Under the pieces are notes generated by a model. It was given only the letters and a program-made list of their open reading frames with translations. It searched no databases and had not been told where the DNA came from. A stretch of 64,000 nt of DNA from the NCBI RefSeq assembly GCF_000803315.1, contig NZ_JRMH01000001.1:496001-560000 (forward strand), written 5' to 3'. The translations under genes were made by a program, and so were the position numbers. Source of the stretch: Pectobacterium actinidiae. GTDB taxonomy: Bacteria > Pseudomonadota > Gammaproteobacteria > Enterobacterales > Enterobacteriaceae. Shown piece by piece: positions 8,686 to 19,117 of this stretch (positions are counted from its first letter, which is position 1; each line of letters starts with the position of its first letter).

Positions 8686-9735
8686 ATGTCCGCATTAACC
8701 CCCGCCAGTGAAGTCATACTGCGCCACAGTGACGAATTTCTTTCACGCCGAGTTCTGTTTGCCGGTGATTTGCAGGATACCCTGCCCGCGCAGTTTGAGG
8801 CGGTGTCGGTGCGTGTCCATTGCAACCAATATCACCACTGGCAACAGATGGCAAAGCCACTTGGGGATAACGCTCAATATGGTCTGGTAGCGGATACGGC
8901 GCTGGTGGCGGATAGCGACACGCTGATTTATTACTGGCCGAAGAGCAAACAGGAAGCGGAATTCCAACTGCGTAACCTGCTGTCTCTGATGCCGGTCGGT
9001 ACGGAAATTTTCGTTGTTGGGGAAAACCGCAGCGGCGTGCGTAGTGCTGAAATTGTGCTGTCTGACTTCGTTGAGCTGGCAAAAATCGACAGCGCACGTC
9101 GCTGCGGGCTTTACCACGGTCGGATTGACAAGCAGGCTAGCTTCACGCTGGATGAGTGGTGGGATGAGTATGTGACGGACGGCGTAACCGTCAAAACGCT
9201 TCCGGGTGTCTTCAGCCGTGATGACCTGGATCCCGGTAGCCGACTGCTGCTGTCTACGTTTGAGCCGCACATGAAAGGCAAAGTGCTGGATATCGCCTGC
9301 GGTGCGGGTGTGCTGGCATCGGTACTGGCGAAACAGTCGCCGAAAATCCGCCTGACGTTGAGCGATGTCAGTGCAGCCGCTGTCGAATCCAGTAAAGCAA
9401 CGCTGGCGGCGAATGCGTTAGAAGGCAGCGTGATTGCGAGTAATGTTTACTCAGACATCGATGGCCGCTTCGATATGATCGTGTCTAATCCGCCGTTCCA
9501 TGACGGCTTACAGACCAGCCTACAAGCCGCGGAAATGCTGATTCGTGGTGCGGTAACTCATCTGCCGATTGGCGGGCAGTTACGCATCGTCGCTAACGCC
9601 TTCCTGCCTTATCCGGCGCTGTTAGACGCCGCCTTTGGTAGCCATGAAGTACTGGCGCAGACCGGACGCTTCAAGGTGTATCAGGCCACCGTCGGTCGTC
9701 CGCCGCGCACAGGAAGTAAAGGCCGTCGTCGGTAA
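8686..9735 (+). CDS. rsmC: 16S rRNA m2G1207 methyltransferase RsmC
   Basis: A 349-residue methyltransferase that modifies G1207 in helix 34 of 16S rRNA. It has two halves: an N-terminal degenerate methyltransferase domain and a C-terminal catalytic one with the SAM loop [16 protein letters not shown] and the catalytic motif SNPPFHDG. Length agrees with E. coli (343). An AAGGAG site lies just upstream of the ATG. The convergent aldo/keto reductase gene ends 35 bases after its stop, with no obvious terminator between. Confidence 0.97.
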   Translation: MSALTPASEVILRHSDEFLSRRVLFAGDLQDTLPAQFEAVSVRVHCNQYHHWQQMAKPLGDNAQYGLVADTALVADSDTLIYYWPKSKQEAEFQLRNLLSLMPVGTEIFVVGENRSGVRSAEIVLSDFVELAKIDSARRCGLYHGRIDKQASFTLDEWWDEYVTDGVTVKTLPGVFSRDDLDPGSRLLLSTFEPHMKGKVLDIACGAGVLASVLAKQSPKIRLTLSDVSAAAVESSKATLAANALEGSVIASNVYSDIDGRFDMIVSNPPFHDGLQTSLQAAEMLIRGAVTHLPIGGQLRIVANAFLPYPALLDAAFGSHEVLAQTGRFKVYQATVGRPPRTGSKGRRR

Positions 9736-9770
9736 TTCTTATTACTGATACTGCCTGTACTGATACTTCT

Positions 9771-10763
<993 letters not shown>

Positions 10764-10876
10764 TGTCATCTTCCTCATCTCGTTGGCAGTGCAAACAGTC
10801 TGGTTGTTTATCTAACAAAGATAAATACCGCTTTTTATGCAACACTATTCGAAAATAACCAACAATGGTGGCCGCG

Positions 10877-11782
10877 ATGGATCACATTCAAGCGATGCGG
10901 GTTTTTGTGCGTATTGTCGAACTGGGCAGCTTTAGCCGTGCCGCGGAGCGACTGACGCTGCCACGCGCGACGGTGAGTAACACCATCAAACAGCTTGAAG
11001 CACGGCTGGGGGTTCGTTTGCTGCAACGTACGACGCGTCAGGTGCAGATCACCGATGAAGGGCGCGTTTATTACGAACGCTGCCTGCAATTGCTCGCGGA
11101 AATTGAAGAGATCGATACGCTGTTCACGCAACAAAAGCAGCAGCCAGTGGGTAAAGTGCGGGTGGATATGCCGCACTCGCTGGCGCGAGACATTGTCGTT
11201 CCTGCGTTGGGCGAGTTCTACGCGCGCTATCCACAGGTAACGCTAATGCTGAGTGCCAACGATGCGGCGATTAATGTGCTGCGTGAAGGTGTCGACTGTG
11301 TGTTGCGCGCCTGGCAGACGGACGACGATACGCTGGCGACCCGCCATTTGCCGTCGATGCCGCAGGTGACCTGTGCGTCGGCTGACTATCTGGCGCGATA
11401 CGGTGTGCCGCGTTCGCTTGATGAGCTATCGGGGCATCAGATGGTCGGGTATTTCTCTTTGCGTACCGAACACCGTTATCCGCTGGAATTCATGTCGGGC
11501 GATGAGTGCATTACGCGTATGCTGCCCGGTGTGTTGCAGGTTAATGGCACCGATGCCTACATCGCCAGCGCGCGTGCCGGATTGGGGATTATTCAGGCTC
11601 CGCGTCGCGGTCTGCGCCCGTTTCTTGACAGTGGGGAACTGGTGGAAATCTTGCCGGAAATGCCGCCGCCCGCGATGCCGCTCTATGTGATGTATGCGCC
11701 CGGTCGTTTTCTCGCGCCACGGATTCGTGTGTTCATAGAATGGCTCGATGAGCTCTTTACGCGCCACGCCGCAGCGAGATGA
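10877..11782 (+). CDS. LysR family transcriptional regulator
   Basis: A 301-residue LysR protein. The N-terminal winged helix-turn-helix is AMRVFVRIVELGSFSRAAERLTLPRATVSNTIKQLEARLG, followed by an effector-binding domain (VRVDMPHSLARDIVVPALGEFYARYP). The start at 10877 gives the usual MDHIQAM N-terminus; an ATG 12 bases earlier is possible. It is divergent from the aldo/keto reductase gene across about 110 bases, the usual arrangement for a LysR regulator and its target. The inducer is unknown. Confidence 0.93.
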   Translation: MDHIQAMRVFVRIVELGSFSRAAERLTLPRATVSNTIKQLEARLGVRLLQRTTRQVQITDEGRVYYERCLQLLAEIEEIDTLFTQQKQQPVGKVRVDMPHSLARDIVVPALGEFYARYPQVTLMLSANDAAINVLREGVDCVLRAWQTDDDTLATRHLPSMPQVTCASADYLARYGVPRSLDELSGHQMVGYFSLRTEHRYPLEFMSGDECITRMLPGVLQVNGTDAYIASARAGLGIIQAPRRGLRPFLDSGELVEILPEMPPPAMPLYVMYAPGRFLAPRIRVFIEWLDELFTRHAAAR

Positions 11783-11823
11783 TGATTTTTGCAGCAAACC
11801 TCGCATTCCAGAGGAAATAATCA

Positions 11824-11851
11824 TTGACGTGAACGCGAAAACCTCTAGAAT
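11824..11851 (+). promoter_or_regulatory. Promoter of the tRNA-Leu cluster
   Basis: A -35 element TTGACG and a -10 element TAGAAT are separated by 16 bases, followed by a GC-rich discriminator TCGCCCCCG. That discriminator type is typical of stringently controlled stable RNA promoters. It lies 34 bases before the first tRNA. Confidence 0.75.
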
Positions 11852-11885
11852 TCGCCCCCGTAGTGATATTGCGTAAAGCAGTGTT

Positions 11886-11972
11886 GCGAAGGTGGCGGAA
11901 TTGGTAGACGCGCTAGCTTCAGGTGTTAGTGTTCTTACGGACGTGAGGGTTCAAGTCCCTCTCTTCGCACCA
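11886..11972 (+). tRNA. tRNA-Leu (CAG), copy 1
   Basis: An 87-base class II tRNA with acceptor GCGAAGG paired to its 3' partner, a long variable arm (GTTCTTACGGAC), T-arm GGTTCAAGTCC and an encoded CCA end. The anticodon loop TTCAGGT gives CAG. E. coli has three tandem tRNA-Leu(CAG) genes (leuQPV) near rsmC, as here. Confidence 0.98.
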
Positions 11973-12052
11973 ACATCACTACAACGGTTCTCGTTTGTCG
12001 AACCGACGCAGTAAATCAGTGTTACATGACACAGTTATTGCATGACAGAGTT

Positions 12053-12139
12053 GCGAAGGTGGCGGAATTGGTAGACGCGCTAGCTTCAGGTGTTAGTGTT
12101 CTTACGGACGTGAGGGTTCAAGTCCCTCTCTTCGCACCA
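12053..12139 (+). tRNA. tRNA-Leu (CAG), copy 2
   Basis: Identical by eye to copy 1 across all 87 bases, including CCA. Spaced 80 bases after copy 1 and likely on the same primary transcript. Confidence 0.98.
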
Positions 12140-12182
12140 TGTCGTGATAGATTTATTGTATAAGACAAACAACGTTCTCAGT

Positions 12183-12269
12183 GCGAAGGTGGCGGAATTG
12201 GTAGACGCGCTAGCTTCAGGTGTTAGTGTCCTTACGGACGTGAGGGTTCAAGTCCCTCTCTTCGCACCA
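12183..12269 (+). tRNA. tRNA-Leu (CAG), copy 3
   Basis: Differs from copies 1 and 2 by a single T to C change in the variable arm (GTCCTTACGG instead of GTTCTTACGG). Spaced 43 bases after copy 2. CCA is encoded. Confidence 0.98.
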
Positions 12270-12403
12270 CAGACTTCCTCTGTATTCTCCTGATTTTCCT
12301 CCCTGTTCCTTCTCTTTTATCCCGTTTCAGGCTATACCGATTTTCGCGATGATTTACCCTTCTGGGTTTGTGTACTGCGCCTCGTTTACTTATCCACGTA
12401 TAT

Positions 12404-12694
12404 TTACAGCGTCGTTAAATTAAACGTGACGGACAGCGCCGCCAAACCGCCAGCCAGCGCAATGCAGGACGGCAGCAGTAAATAGTGGCGTAAACGTTGA
12501 TGAAACAGCATGACAAGCGTCGCCAGCAGAGCGATGGCGATAATCACTTTTAGATGCGTCAGGTTCAGGTTGAGCAGCGCCAATAGCGGCATGATGGCAC
12601 AAGGCAGCAATACGCCCCAGGCGCTAGACAGATGCTTCCCCATACACCAGCTCACACCCCATAGCCCGCAGGCTGTGATCATTGCTGTCAGCAT
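12404..12694 (-). CDS. yjjZ: DUF1435 membrane protein YjjZ
   Basis: A 96-residue hydrophobic protein with about three predicted membrane segments. The stretch FHQRLRHYLLLPSC and the WGVLLP motif match the DUF1435 family, named after E. coli YjjZ, which is also encoded near the tRNA-Leu cluster and rsmC. The function is unknown; in E. coli the gene is reported to respond to iron through Fur, and a strong Fur box lies just upstream here. The ATG at 12694 is preferred because GGTGGA precedes it; an in-frame start 15 bases earlier is less likely. Confidence 0.75.
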   Translation of the reverse strand: MLTAMITACGLWGVSWCMGKHLSSAWGVLLPCAIMPLLALLNLNLTHLKVIIAIALLATLVMLFHQRLRHYLLLPSCIALAGGLAALSVTFNLTTL

Positions 12695-12713
12695 TTTTCC
12701 ACCCGTCAAAAAT

Positions 12714-12732
12714 GATAATGATAACTAATATC
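12714..12732. promoter_or_regulatory. Fur box upstream of yjjZ
   Basis: The sequence GATAATGATAACTAATATC matches the 19-base Fur consensus at 16 positions by eye. It lies about 20 bases upstream of the yjjZ start, a position that would block transcription when iron is plentiful. Confidence 0.8.
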
Positions 12733-12800
12733 ATATAAGAATTTATATCAATTACTAGTTTTTTGACGAGCAGATTGTTGGAATTTTCCACCTAAATTTG

Positions 12801-13703
12801 TTAATCGGGATGCTGACTGCTCAAATGCTGGCGTATCAGGTGAATCATATTCACGATAACAGGCGATCGTTCATGTTTGCGCCAGATAGCCGCAATTTGT
12901 GTATGGATTTCGGGCATGCCGATATCGTGATAGGTCACATTATCCGCCTTAATACAGGCGAGAGATTCCGGCACAAGCGTGATGCCGAAGCCTGCGGCGA
13001 CCATCCCGATGGTGGCTGTGAGCTGCGGAGCAAAGGGGCTGGGTCTGGGGCCATAGCCTGACAGATAGCAAGTGCGGATTATCATGTCGTGCAGTCCCGG
13101 ACACACCTCGCGCGGAAAAATAATCAGCGGTTCCTGACGCAGTTCGCTAAGCGAGATCTGCGCTTTATGGCTCAACACATGACCCGCGGGTAGCACCAAT
13201 TTCATCGGCTCTTCAGCCAAAATTTCCCCGTTAATCTCATCACTAAGATCGCAGGGTAAGCGCAGAAAGACGATGTCGATATTGCGTTCTTGCAGTGCAG
13301 TAATGAGCGCTGCCGGGTTTTCCTCCTTTGGCAGCGGCTGAACGTGCGGATACTGCTGACAATAACGATGCAGTAGCGCAAGCACGGTCGGGTGGAACAT
13401 GGCCGACGGCGAAAACCCTACGTTCAAGCTACCTTTCTCACCTCGCGCAATGCTTCTTGTCCGCGCGATGGCCGAATCGGTAAGCTGCAAAATCTGACGT
13501 GCATCCTCATACAGCGCTTGTCCCGCCTCCGTCATTTCTACTCCGCGCGTCAGTCGCTTGAACAGCGGTGTGCCGATCTCCTGCTCAAATTTCTTGATCT
13601 GTTGGCTGAGAGGCGGCTGTGACATCCCCAGATTTTCCGCCGCACGCGTGAAATGCTTAGCTTGTGCAACGGCGACAAAATAGCGCAGATAACGTAGCTC
13701 CAT
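12801..13703 (-). CDS. LysR family regulator of the bud (acetoin) genes
   Basis: A 300-residue LysR protein with the N-terminal helix-turn-helix ELRYLRYFVAVAQAKHFTRAAENLGMSQPPLSQQIKKFEQEIG. The PPLSQQI signature is common to AlsR/BudR and BenM-like members. The C-terminal domain would sense a small acid; AlsR responds to acetate. It is divergent from budA across 129 bases, the arrangement known for Klebsiella budR/budAB and Bacillus alsR/alsSD. Assignment as BudR/AlsR is by context and is likely. Confidence 0.88.
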   Translation of the reverse strand: MELRYLRYFVAVAQAKHFTRAAENLGMSQPPLSQQIKKFEQEIGTPLFKRLTRGVEMTEAGQALYEDARQILQLTDSAIARTRSIARGEKGSLNVGFSPSAMFHPTVLALLHRYCQQYPHVQPLPKEENPAALITALQERNIDIVFLRLPCDLSDEINGEILAEEPMKLVLPAGHVLSHKAQISLSELRQEPLIIFPREVCPGLHDMIIRTCYLSGYGPRPSPFAPQLTATIGMVAAGFGITLVPESLACIKADNVTYHDIGMPEIHTQIAAIWRKHERSPVIVNMIHLIRQHLSSQHPD

Positions 13704-13832
13704 TTACGTGACTCCATATGTTTCCGATCTTGAAATGACCTTAATTGCATATTGGAATTTTGTTCTCTCACGCGTCAATCTTTATCTAAATATTAATGTT
13801 ATTTAAGTAATTTGCGCGGTGAGAAGGACGGT

Positions 13833-14615
13833 ATGAAAACGAATGTCAGTGAACAATCCTGTGAAGAAGCCTTTGCTAGTTACGCCTATGATTTTCGGCG
13901 ACAGCATGCAGACAGCGTTATTTATCAAACCTCATTAATGAGTGGACTAATAAATGGCGTATACGAAGGCAGCCGAACGATGGCTGAATTACTGGAACAT
14001 GGTGACTTTGGATTAGGAACATTTAATAGTTTGGATGGGGAACTGGTTGCCTTGAATAGCCAAATTTTCCAACTGTTATCCGACGGCAGCGCACGAGCGG
14101 CGAAGCCGGAGCAAAAAACGCCGTTTGCGGTCATGACGTTCTTTCGTCCGACGGAAACGGTTCGTTTTGATCGCTGGACGTCGCGTGAAGACGTGCATCG
14201 CCAGATCGATGAGATCGTGGGAACGGACAATCTGTTCTGTGCCTTGCGGATTGATGGGAATTTTCGCTGTGTTGAAACCCGTACCGTCCCCCGGCAGTGC
14301 CGACCTTATAAACCGATGCAGGAAGCGATTGAAGGGCAACCAACATTTCATTTTGAACACCGTAGCGGCAGCGTTATTGGTTTTCGTAGTCCAGCTTACA
14401 CTCAGGGAATTAATGTCGCGGGTTACCACGAACATTTCATTACTGACGATCGCCAGGGCGGCGGCCATATTCTGAATTATGACGTCGAGCAAGGCACGCT
14501 GACGTTTGGTGTGATTGCCAAACTGATTATCGATCTGCCTCAGGATCGAGAATTTCTCAATGCCGATCTGTCCTCAGAAAACCTCAACAGCGTAATCAAG
14601 TCAGTAGAGAGCTAG
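13833..14615 (+). CDS. budA: Alpha-acetolactate decarboxylase
   Basis: A 260-residue enzyme converting acetolactate to acetoin, the second step of the butanediol pathway. Family features include YQTSLMSGLINGVYEGSRTMAELLEHGDFGLGTFNSLDGELV near the start. The zinc-binding histidines sit in the C-terminal half, in FHFEHRSGSVIGFRSP and YHEHFITDDRQGGGH. The ATG at 13833 follows an AAGGA site. The 21-base gap to budB indicates one operon. Acetoin production limits acidification during growth on plant sugars. Confidence 0.97.
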   Translation: MKTNVSEQSCEEAFASYAYDFRRQHADSVIYQTSLMSGLINGVYEGSRTMAELLEHGDFGLGTFNSLDGELVALNSQIFQLLSDGSARAAKPEQKTPFAVMTFFRPTETVRFDRWTSREDVHRQIDEIVGTDNLFCALRIDGNFRCVETRTVPRQCRPYKPMQEAIEGQPTFHFEHRSGSVIGFRSPAYTQGINVAGYHEHFITDDRQGGGHILNYDVEQGTLTFGVIAKLIIDLPQDREFLNADLSSENLNSVIKSVES

Positions 14616-14636
14616 TCATTTCATCGGAGTCATGTC

Positions 14637-16316
14637 ATGGAAAAGTCCACCGAACAGCAAAGCTGGAGTAGCGGAGCCGAGCTGATTGTAAAACACCTGG
14701 AAGCGCAGGGCGTGAAGCATATTTTTGGTATTCCCGGCGCCAAAATTGATCGTGTGTTTGATGAGCTGGAAGACTCGCCGATCCAAACGATTCCGGTACG
14801 GCATGAGGCGAACGGCGCGTTTATGGCGGCGGCAATAGGGCGCCTCACAGGGAAAGCAGGGGTGACGCTGGTGACATCCGGCCCCGGTTGCTCAAATTTA
14901 GTCACCGGTCTGGCAACGGCAACCGCTGAGGGGGATGCGGTCGTGGCGCTGGGTGGGGCGGTTAAGCGGGCAGATAAGCTTAAACTGACGCACCAGAGTC
15001 TGGACACCGTCAGCCTGTTTCAGCCGGTGAGTAAATTCAGTGCGGAAATTACCGCGTCTTCCGCCATATCGGAAGTGTTGGCGAATGCGTTCCGGGCCGC
15101 AGAAAGCGGTCGTCCGGGGGCGGCGTTTGTCAGCCTGCCGCAGGATATCGTCAATGAACCGGTTACTAGCCCGGTACTGGCTTGTCCGCATTTACCGCTG
15201 CTAAACGGCGCGCCACATAGCGATATTGCCGAAGCGGCCAAACGGCTGCGACAGGCTAAAAACCCGGTGCTGCTGCTTGGGTTAATGGCCAGCCAGCAGG
15301 AGAATGCGCAGGCGCTGCGTCGTTTCCTTCACCGTAGCAAGCTGCCTGTGACCAGCACATATCAGGCTGCTGGCGTGATCGATCAGCAGCAATTCGATCA
15401 CTTTGCTGGTCGTGTCGGATTATTCAACAATCAGGCGGGCGATAAGCTGCTGCAACAGGCGGATGTGATCATTACCGTGGGCTACAGCCCGATTGAGTAC
15501 GATCCGGTGTTATGGAACAGCGGTAAGGCGACGCTGATCCACATTGATGTGCTGCGAGCGGAGATCGATAGCGCTTATCGTCCCGATATCGAGCTGCTTG
15601 GGAATATTGCAATGACGGTGGACACGCTGAATACGTGCATCAGCGAACCGTTTATCTTGTCTGCTGATACACAGTCCGTGTTACGGGATCGCCAGCGCCA
15701 GCGGCACGATCTCAGTACGCGCGCCATCAACATGGCAGGATTTGCGATCCACCCTTTGCGTTTAGTACGGGCGATGCAGGATATCGTGAATGAGGATGTC
15801 ACGCTGTGTGTGGATATGGGGAGTTTCCATATCTGGCTGGCGCGTTACCTGTATAGCTTCCGGGCGCGACAGATTCTGATGACCAACGGACAGCAGACGA
15901 TGGGTGTGGCGCTACCGTGGGCCATTGCCGCAGCGCTGGTGCAGCCCGGCAAAAAAGTGGTGTCTGTTTCCGGCGACGGCGGGTTTATGCAGTCCAGTAT
16001 GGAGCTGGAAACGGCGGTGCGCCTGAAAAGCAATCTTCTGCATATCATCTGGGTAGATAACGGCTACAACATGGTGGAAATCCAGCAGCAGCACAAATAC
16101 CATCGTCCGGCGGGCGTATCGTTTGGGCCGATTGACTTCAAAGCGTATGCGGAAGCATTCGGCGCGAAAGGGTTTGCCGTTGAATCTGCTGATGAACTGG
16201 TCAGCAAACTCCGTCAGGCAATGGAGGTTGATGGCCCCGCAGTCATTGCCATTCCGGTTGATTATTCCGATAACCATTGGTTGATGGAGAATCTGAATAT
16301 TAGCGTGTTGATCTGA
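14637..16316 (+). CDS. budB: Catabolic acetolactate synthase
   Basis: A 559-residue thiamine-diphosphate enzyme joining two pyruvates to acetolactate. The N-terminal PYR domain has [16 protein letters not shown] and the catalytic glutamate in [19 protein letters not shown]. The C-terminal cofactor loop is [17 protein letters not shown] ending in NGYNMVE. The length and the absence of a separate regulatory subunit gene identify the FAD-independent catabolic AlsS/BudB type rather than IlvB. No budC follows; acetoin reductase must be elsewhere. Confidence 0.96.
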   Translation: MEKSTEQQSWSSGAELIVKHLEAQGVKHIFGIPGAKIDRVFDELEDSPIQTIPVRHEANGAFMAAAIGRLTGKAGVTLVTSGPGCSNLVTGLATATAEGDAVVALGGAVKRADKLKLTHQSLDTVSLFQPVSKFSAEITASSAISEVLANAFRAAESGRPGAAFVSLPQDIVNEPVTSPVLACPHLPLLNGAPHSDIAEAAKRLRQAKNPVLLLGLMASQQENAQALRRFLHRSKLPVTSTYQAAGVIDQQQFDHFAGRVGLFNNQAGDKLLQQADVIITVGYSPIEYDPVLWNSGKATLIHIDVLRAEIDSAYRPDIELLGNIAMTVDTLNTCISEPFILSADTQSVLRDRQRQRHDLSTRAINMAGFAIHPLRLVRAMQDIVNEDVTLCVDMGSFHIWLARYLYSFRARQILMTNGQQTMGVALPWAIAAALVQPGKKVVSVSGDGGFMQSSMELETAVRLKSNLLHIIWVDNGYNMVEIQQQHKYHRPAGVSFGPIDFKAYAEAFGAKGFAVESADELVSKLRQAMEVDGPAVIAIPVDYSDNHWLMENLNISVLI

Positions 16317-16331
16317 TAGTGCAGGTAATCA

Positions 16332-16355
16332 CCCGCCCGTGTGGTATCGGGCGGG
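16332..16355. terminator. Hairpin after budB
   Basis: Perfect 8-bp arms CCCGCCCG and CGGGCGGG lie 15 bases past the budB stop. There is no U-run, but the position fits a transcription end for budAB. Confidence 0.55.
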
Positions 16356-16451
16356 AGTGTGTCGTGTTTCCCTGAATAATACGGTGTGTGTCCGCATGAT
16401 TTTCTTTAGAATCATCTGCGTCGCTACACGGTAACGGTAAGGGAAACGAGC

Positions 16452-17918
16452 ATGCTAATGAAATCAGCCCGGCGCATTGTCAGACGTGGGCTCATTGTGA
16501 TTGGGGTGATCGCGATGACGCTGCTGGCTATTCGCGTTTATGATACGCAAAGCGGGCCGCCGCTTGCACCCTGGCATACCTATGTGCCGGATGAACTGTC
16601 CGCTGATGCGTTGGATAAAAGCGATTGGACTGCGTATGTAAAGCAGGAAGCGCTCATCTTCGAGCAGGTTAATCAGCACGTCACGCAGGAACTGGACGAA
16701 GATGAACAGCGTCCGGTCAACCGCTACTTTTCGGGTAGCCCGGTTTATCCTGGGAAATTTCAACATGACTGGAATCGTTCCTATGAACTGTCGCCGGAAG
16801 GGGAACTGAAAGGCGCGGTAGTGATGTTGCACGGCCTGACCGATTCCCCCTATAGCTTGCGACATGTTGCGGAGCGTTATCGCCAACGTGGTTTTTTCGT
16901 GGTCGGGATTCGTTTACCCGCTCACGGGACGGTGCCGGGGGCACTGACCGATGTGGAATGGGAAGATTGGCTAGCGGCTACGAGGCTTGCTGTGCGTGAG
17001 GCGACGTCACACCTGACAGTGCGACAGGGCCAAAGGCTGCCGCTGCATATCGTCGGCTTTTCCAACGGTGGTGCGCTAGCGCTCAAGTACGCACTGGATT
17101 CCTTAGATAATCCCGCGCTGGTGCGTCCTGACCAGCTCATCCTGATTTCCCCGATGATCGGCATTACCAGCTATGCGCGCTTTGCGGGACTGGCTGGGTT
17201 ACCCGCGATTTTTCCCGCCTTTGCCAAATCTGCCTGGCTGGGTATTTTGCCGGAATTTAATCCCTTCAAATACAATTCATTTCCGGTAAATGGTGCGCGC
17301 CAATCCTGGCTGTTGACGCATGAACTTCAGAGTCAGCTAAGCCGAAAAGCGCAGGCGAACACGTTGGTTAATCTGCCGCCGGTGCTGACGTTCCAGTCGG
17401 TGATGGATTTCACCGTTAGTACGCGTGCCGTTATTACGGCGTTCTATAATTTGTTGCCTGCTAACGGCAGTCAACTGGTACTCTTTGATGTAAACCGTAC
17501 CGTCAATTTTGGCCCGCTTCTGCGTGAGTCGACGAATGGTGCTGTCAGCCAACTGCTACCTGCCGTTCCACGCCATTACGATACAACGGTGATATCCAAC
17601 GCGGCCCCGCATAGTTCGCGTGCCGTAGCGTTTGATGTCGCCGCGGGGACGACGCAAGAACAGACGCGCGAGTTGGGAATGGATTATCCATCTGACGTGT
17701 ATTCACTATCGCATGTGTCGCTGCCGTTCCCGGATTCAGATTCGCTGTATGGCCGTTTCTCACAGAACCCTACCGAGTTTGGCTTGCCGCTGGGGAAAAT
17801 TACCCCAAGAGGAGAACGTGCTGCGCTGGTGGTCGATCTGGATACGTTGCTGCGACTGTCATCGAATCCGTTTTATCCCTACTTGATCCAACGTATTGAA
17901 GAGAAGATCCCACGATAG
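16452..17918 (+). CDS. Membrane-anchored alpha/beta hydrolase (carboxylesterase-like)
   Basis: A 488-residue protein with one N-terminal hydrophobic segment (residues about 13-30: GLIVIGVIAMTLLAIRVY), which acts as a membrane anchor or uncleaved signal. An alpha/beta-hydrolase fold follows: oxyanion region VVMLHGLTDSPYSLRH, nucleophile elbow GFSNGG and a C-terminal HVSLPFPDSDSLYG region that may supply the catalytic histidine. It resembles uncharacterised esterase or lysophospholipase-like proteins of enterobacteria. It appears monocistronic, converging on fucO. The substrate is unknown. Confidence 0.8.
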   Translation: MLMKSARRIVRRGLIVIGVIAMTLLAIRVYDTQSGPPLAPWHTYVPDELSADALDKSDWTAYVKQEALIFEQVNQHVTQELDEDEQRPVNRYFSGSPVYPGKFQHDWNRSYELSPEGELKGAVVMLHGLTDSPYSLRHVAERYRQRGFFVVGIRLPAHGTVPGALTDVEWEDWLAATRLAVREATSHLTVRQGQRLPLHIVGFSNGGALALKYALDSLDNPALVRPDQLILISPMIGITSYARFAGLAGLPAIFPAFAKSAWLGILPEFNPFKYNSFPVNGARQSWLLTHELQSQLSRKAQANTLVNLPPVLTFQSVMDFTVSTRAVITAFYNLLPANGSQLVLFDVNRTVNFGPLLRESTNGAVSQLLPAVPRHYDTTVISNAAPHSSRAVAFDVAAGTTQEQTRELGMDYPSDVYSLSHVSLPFPDSDSLYGRFSQNPTEFGLPLGKITPRGERAALVVDLDTLLRLSSNPFYPYLIQRIEEKIPR

Positions 17919-17924
17919 CGAACG

Positions 17925-17950
17925 GCCACCCGCAGGATATCGCGGGTGGC
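17925..17950. terminator. Bidirectional hairpin between hydrolase and fucO
   Basis: Perfect 9-bp arms GCCACCCGC and GCGGGTGGC with an 8-base loop lie between the two convergent stops, a natural shared terminator. Confidence 0.7.
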
Positions 17951-17962
17951 GTTGAGATATTC

Positions 17963-19117
17963 TCAATAAATAGATCGATATAGCGCTTTGATCTCGTCGA
18001 TGCTGGTATCGCGTGGGTTACCGCCGGTGCAGACATCGTCAAAGGCGGCCTGCGCCAGTGCGGGGATGTCCTCTTCCCTCACGCCGACATCGCGCAGTCT
18101 CGGTGGAATATCTACATCGTGAGAAAGCTGCCGAACGGCGTGAATCGCCGCTTCCCGCGCCTGAGCAATCGGCATCTCTGTCGCGCCTTTTACTCCCATT
18201 GCAACGGCGATATCCCGGAATTTTTCACCCGTGTAATCGGCGTTGTAGGCCATGATATGCGGCAGCAGGATCGCGTTAGCGACGCCGTGTGGCGTGTTGT
18301 AGAACGCGCCGAGCGGGTGCGCCATACCGTGTACCAGCCCAAGTCCGACGTTCGAGAACCCCATGCCGGCGATATATTGCCCCAGCGCCATCTCTTCCAC
18401 GCCTTTCGGTTTCCCGGCAACGGAATCGCGCAATGAACGGCTGATCATTTCAATGGCCTTCAGGTGCAACGTATCGGTGAGTTCCCAGGCGGCTTTGGTG
18501 GTAAAGCCTTCAATGGCGTGCGTCAGGGCGTCAATCCCCGTGGCGGCTTTCAGCGAGGCAGGCATGCTCATCATCATATCGGGATCGACGATGGCGACAA
18601 TCGGGATGTCATGCGGATCGACGCACACGAATTTGCGGCGTTTTTCTTCATCAGTGATGACGTAGTTGATGGTGACTTCTGCGGCTGTACCGGAGGTGGT
18701 CGGGATCGCGATAATCGGGACGGCAGGGCATCGGGTGGCCGCAACGCCTTCCAGACTGCGGACATCGGCGAATTCTGGGTTATTGATAATAATTCCGATA
18801 GCCTTACAGGTATCCTGTGGTGAACCGCCGCCAATCGCGATCAGGTAATCGGCCTGTGACGCTCTGAAACGCTCGACGCCCCTTTCCACCACGGCGATGG
18901 TTGGGTTGGGAATTACCTCATCGTAGATATCGTAGGGTAACTCTGCCGCGTCCAGCTTCGCCGTGACGTTGGTCGCGACGCCAAATTTAACCAAATCCTT
19001 GTCCGTCACCAGCAGCGCTTTCCTGAACCCTCGCCGTTTTACCTCATCGACAATATGGGCAATCGCGCCTGCGCCAAAGTAGGACGTTTCGTTAAGGATC
19101 ATTCTGTTAGCCATCAT
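17963..19117 (-). CDS. fucO: Lactaldehyde reductase / iron-dependent alcohol dehydrogenase FucO
   Basis: A 384-residue group III iron-dependent alcohol dehydrogenase, very close to E. coli FucO (MANRMILNET start, ADYLIAIGGGSPQDTCKAIG, DEEKRRKFVCVDPHDIP). It interconverts L-lactaldehyde and L-1,2-propanediol using NADH. The metal ligands are visible in GIDALTHAIEG (Asp, His) and in VHGMAHPLGAFYNTPHG (two His). The ATG at 19117 follows AGGAGA; the longer frame upstream adds an unrelated 53 residues. No other fucose or rhamnose genes are in the window, so it stands alone here. Confidence 0.95.
   Translation of the reverse strand: MMANRMILNETSYFGAGAIAHIVDEVKRRGFRKALLVTDKDLVKFGVATNVTAKLDAAELPYDIYDEVIPNPTIAVVERGVERFRASQADYLIAIGGGSPQDTCKAIGIIINNPEFADVRSLEGVAATRCPAVPIIAIPTTSGTAAEVTINYVITDEEKRRKFVCVDPHDIPIVAIVDPDMMMSMPASLKAATGIDALTHAIEGFTTKAAWELTDTLHLKAIEMISRSLRDSVAGKPKGVEEMALGQYIAGMGFSNVGLGLVHGMAHPLGAFYNTPHGVANAILLPHIMAYNADYTGEKFRDIAVAMGVKGATEMPIAQAREAAIHAVRQLSHDVDIPPRLRDVGVREEDIPALAQAAFDDVCTGGNPRDTSIDEIKALYRSIY

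Noticed and set aside
11886..12269. A short-spaced repeat array (CRISPR-like) of three 87-base units
   Set aside because: The units are tRNA-Leu genes with CCA ends; spacers of 80 and 43 bases are unequal and there are no cas genes.
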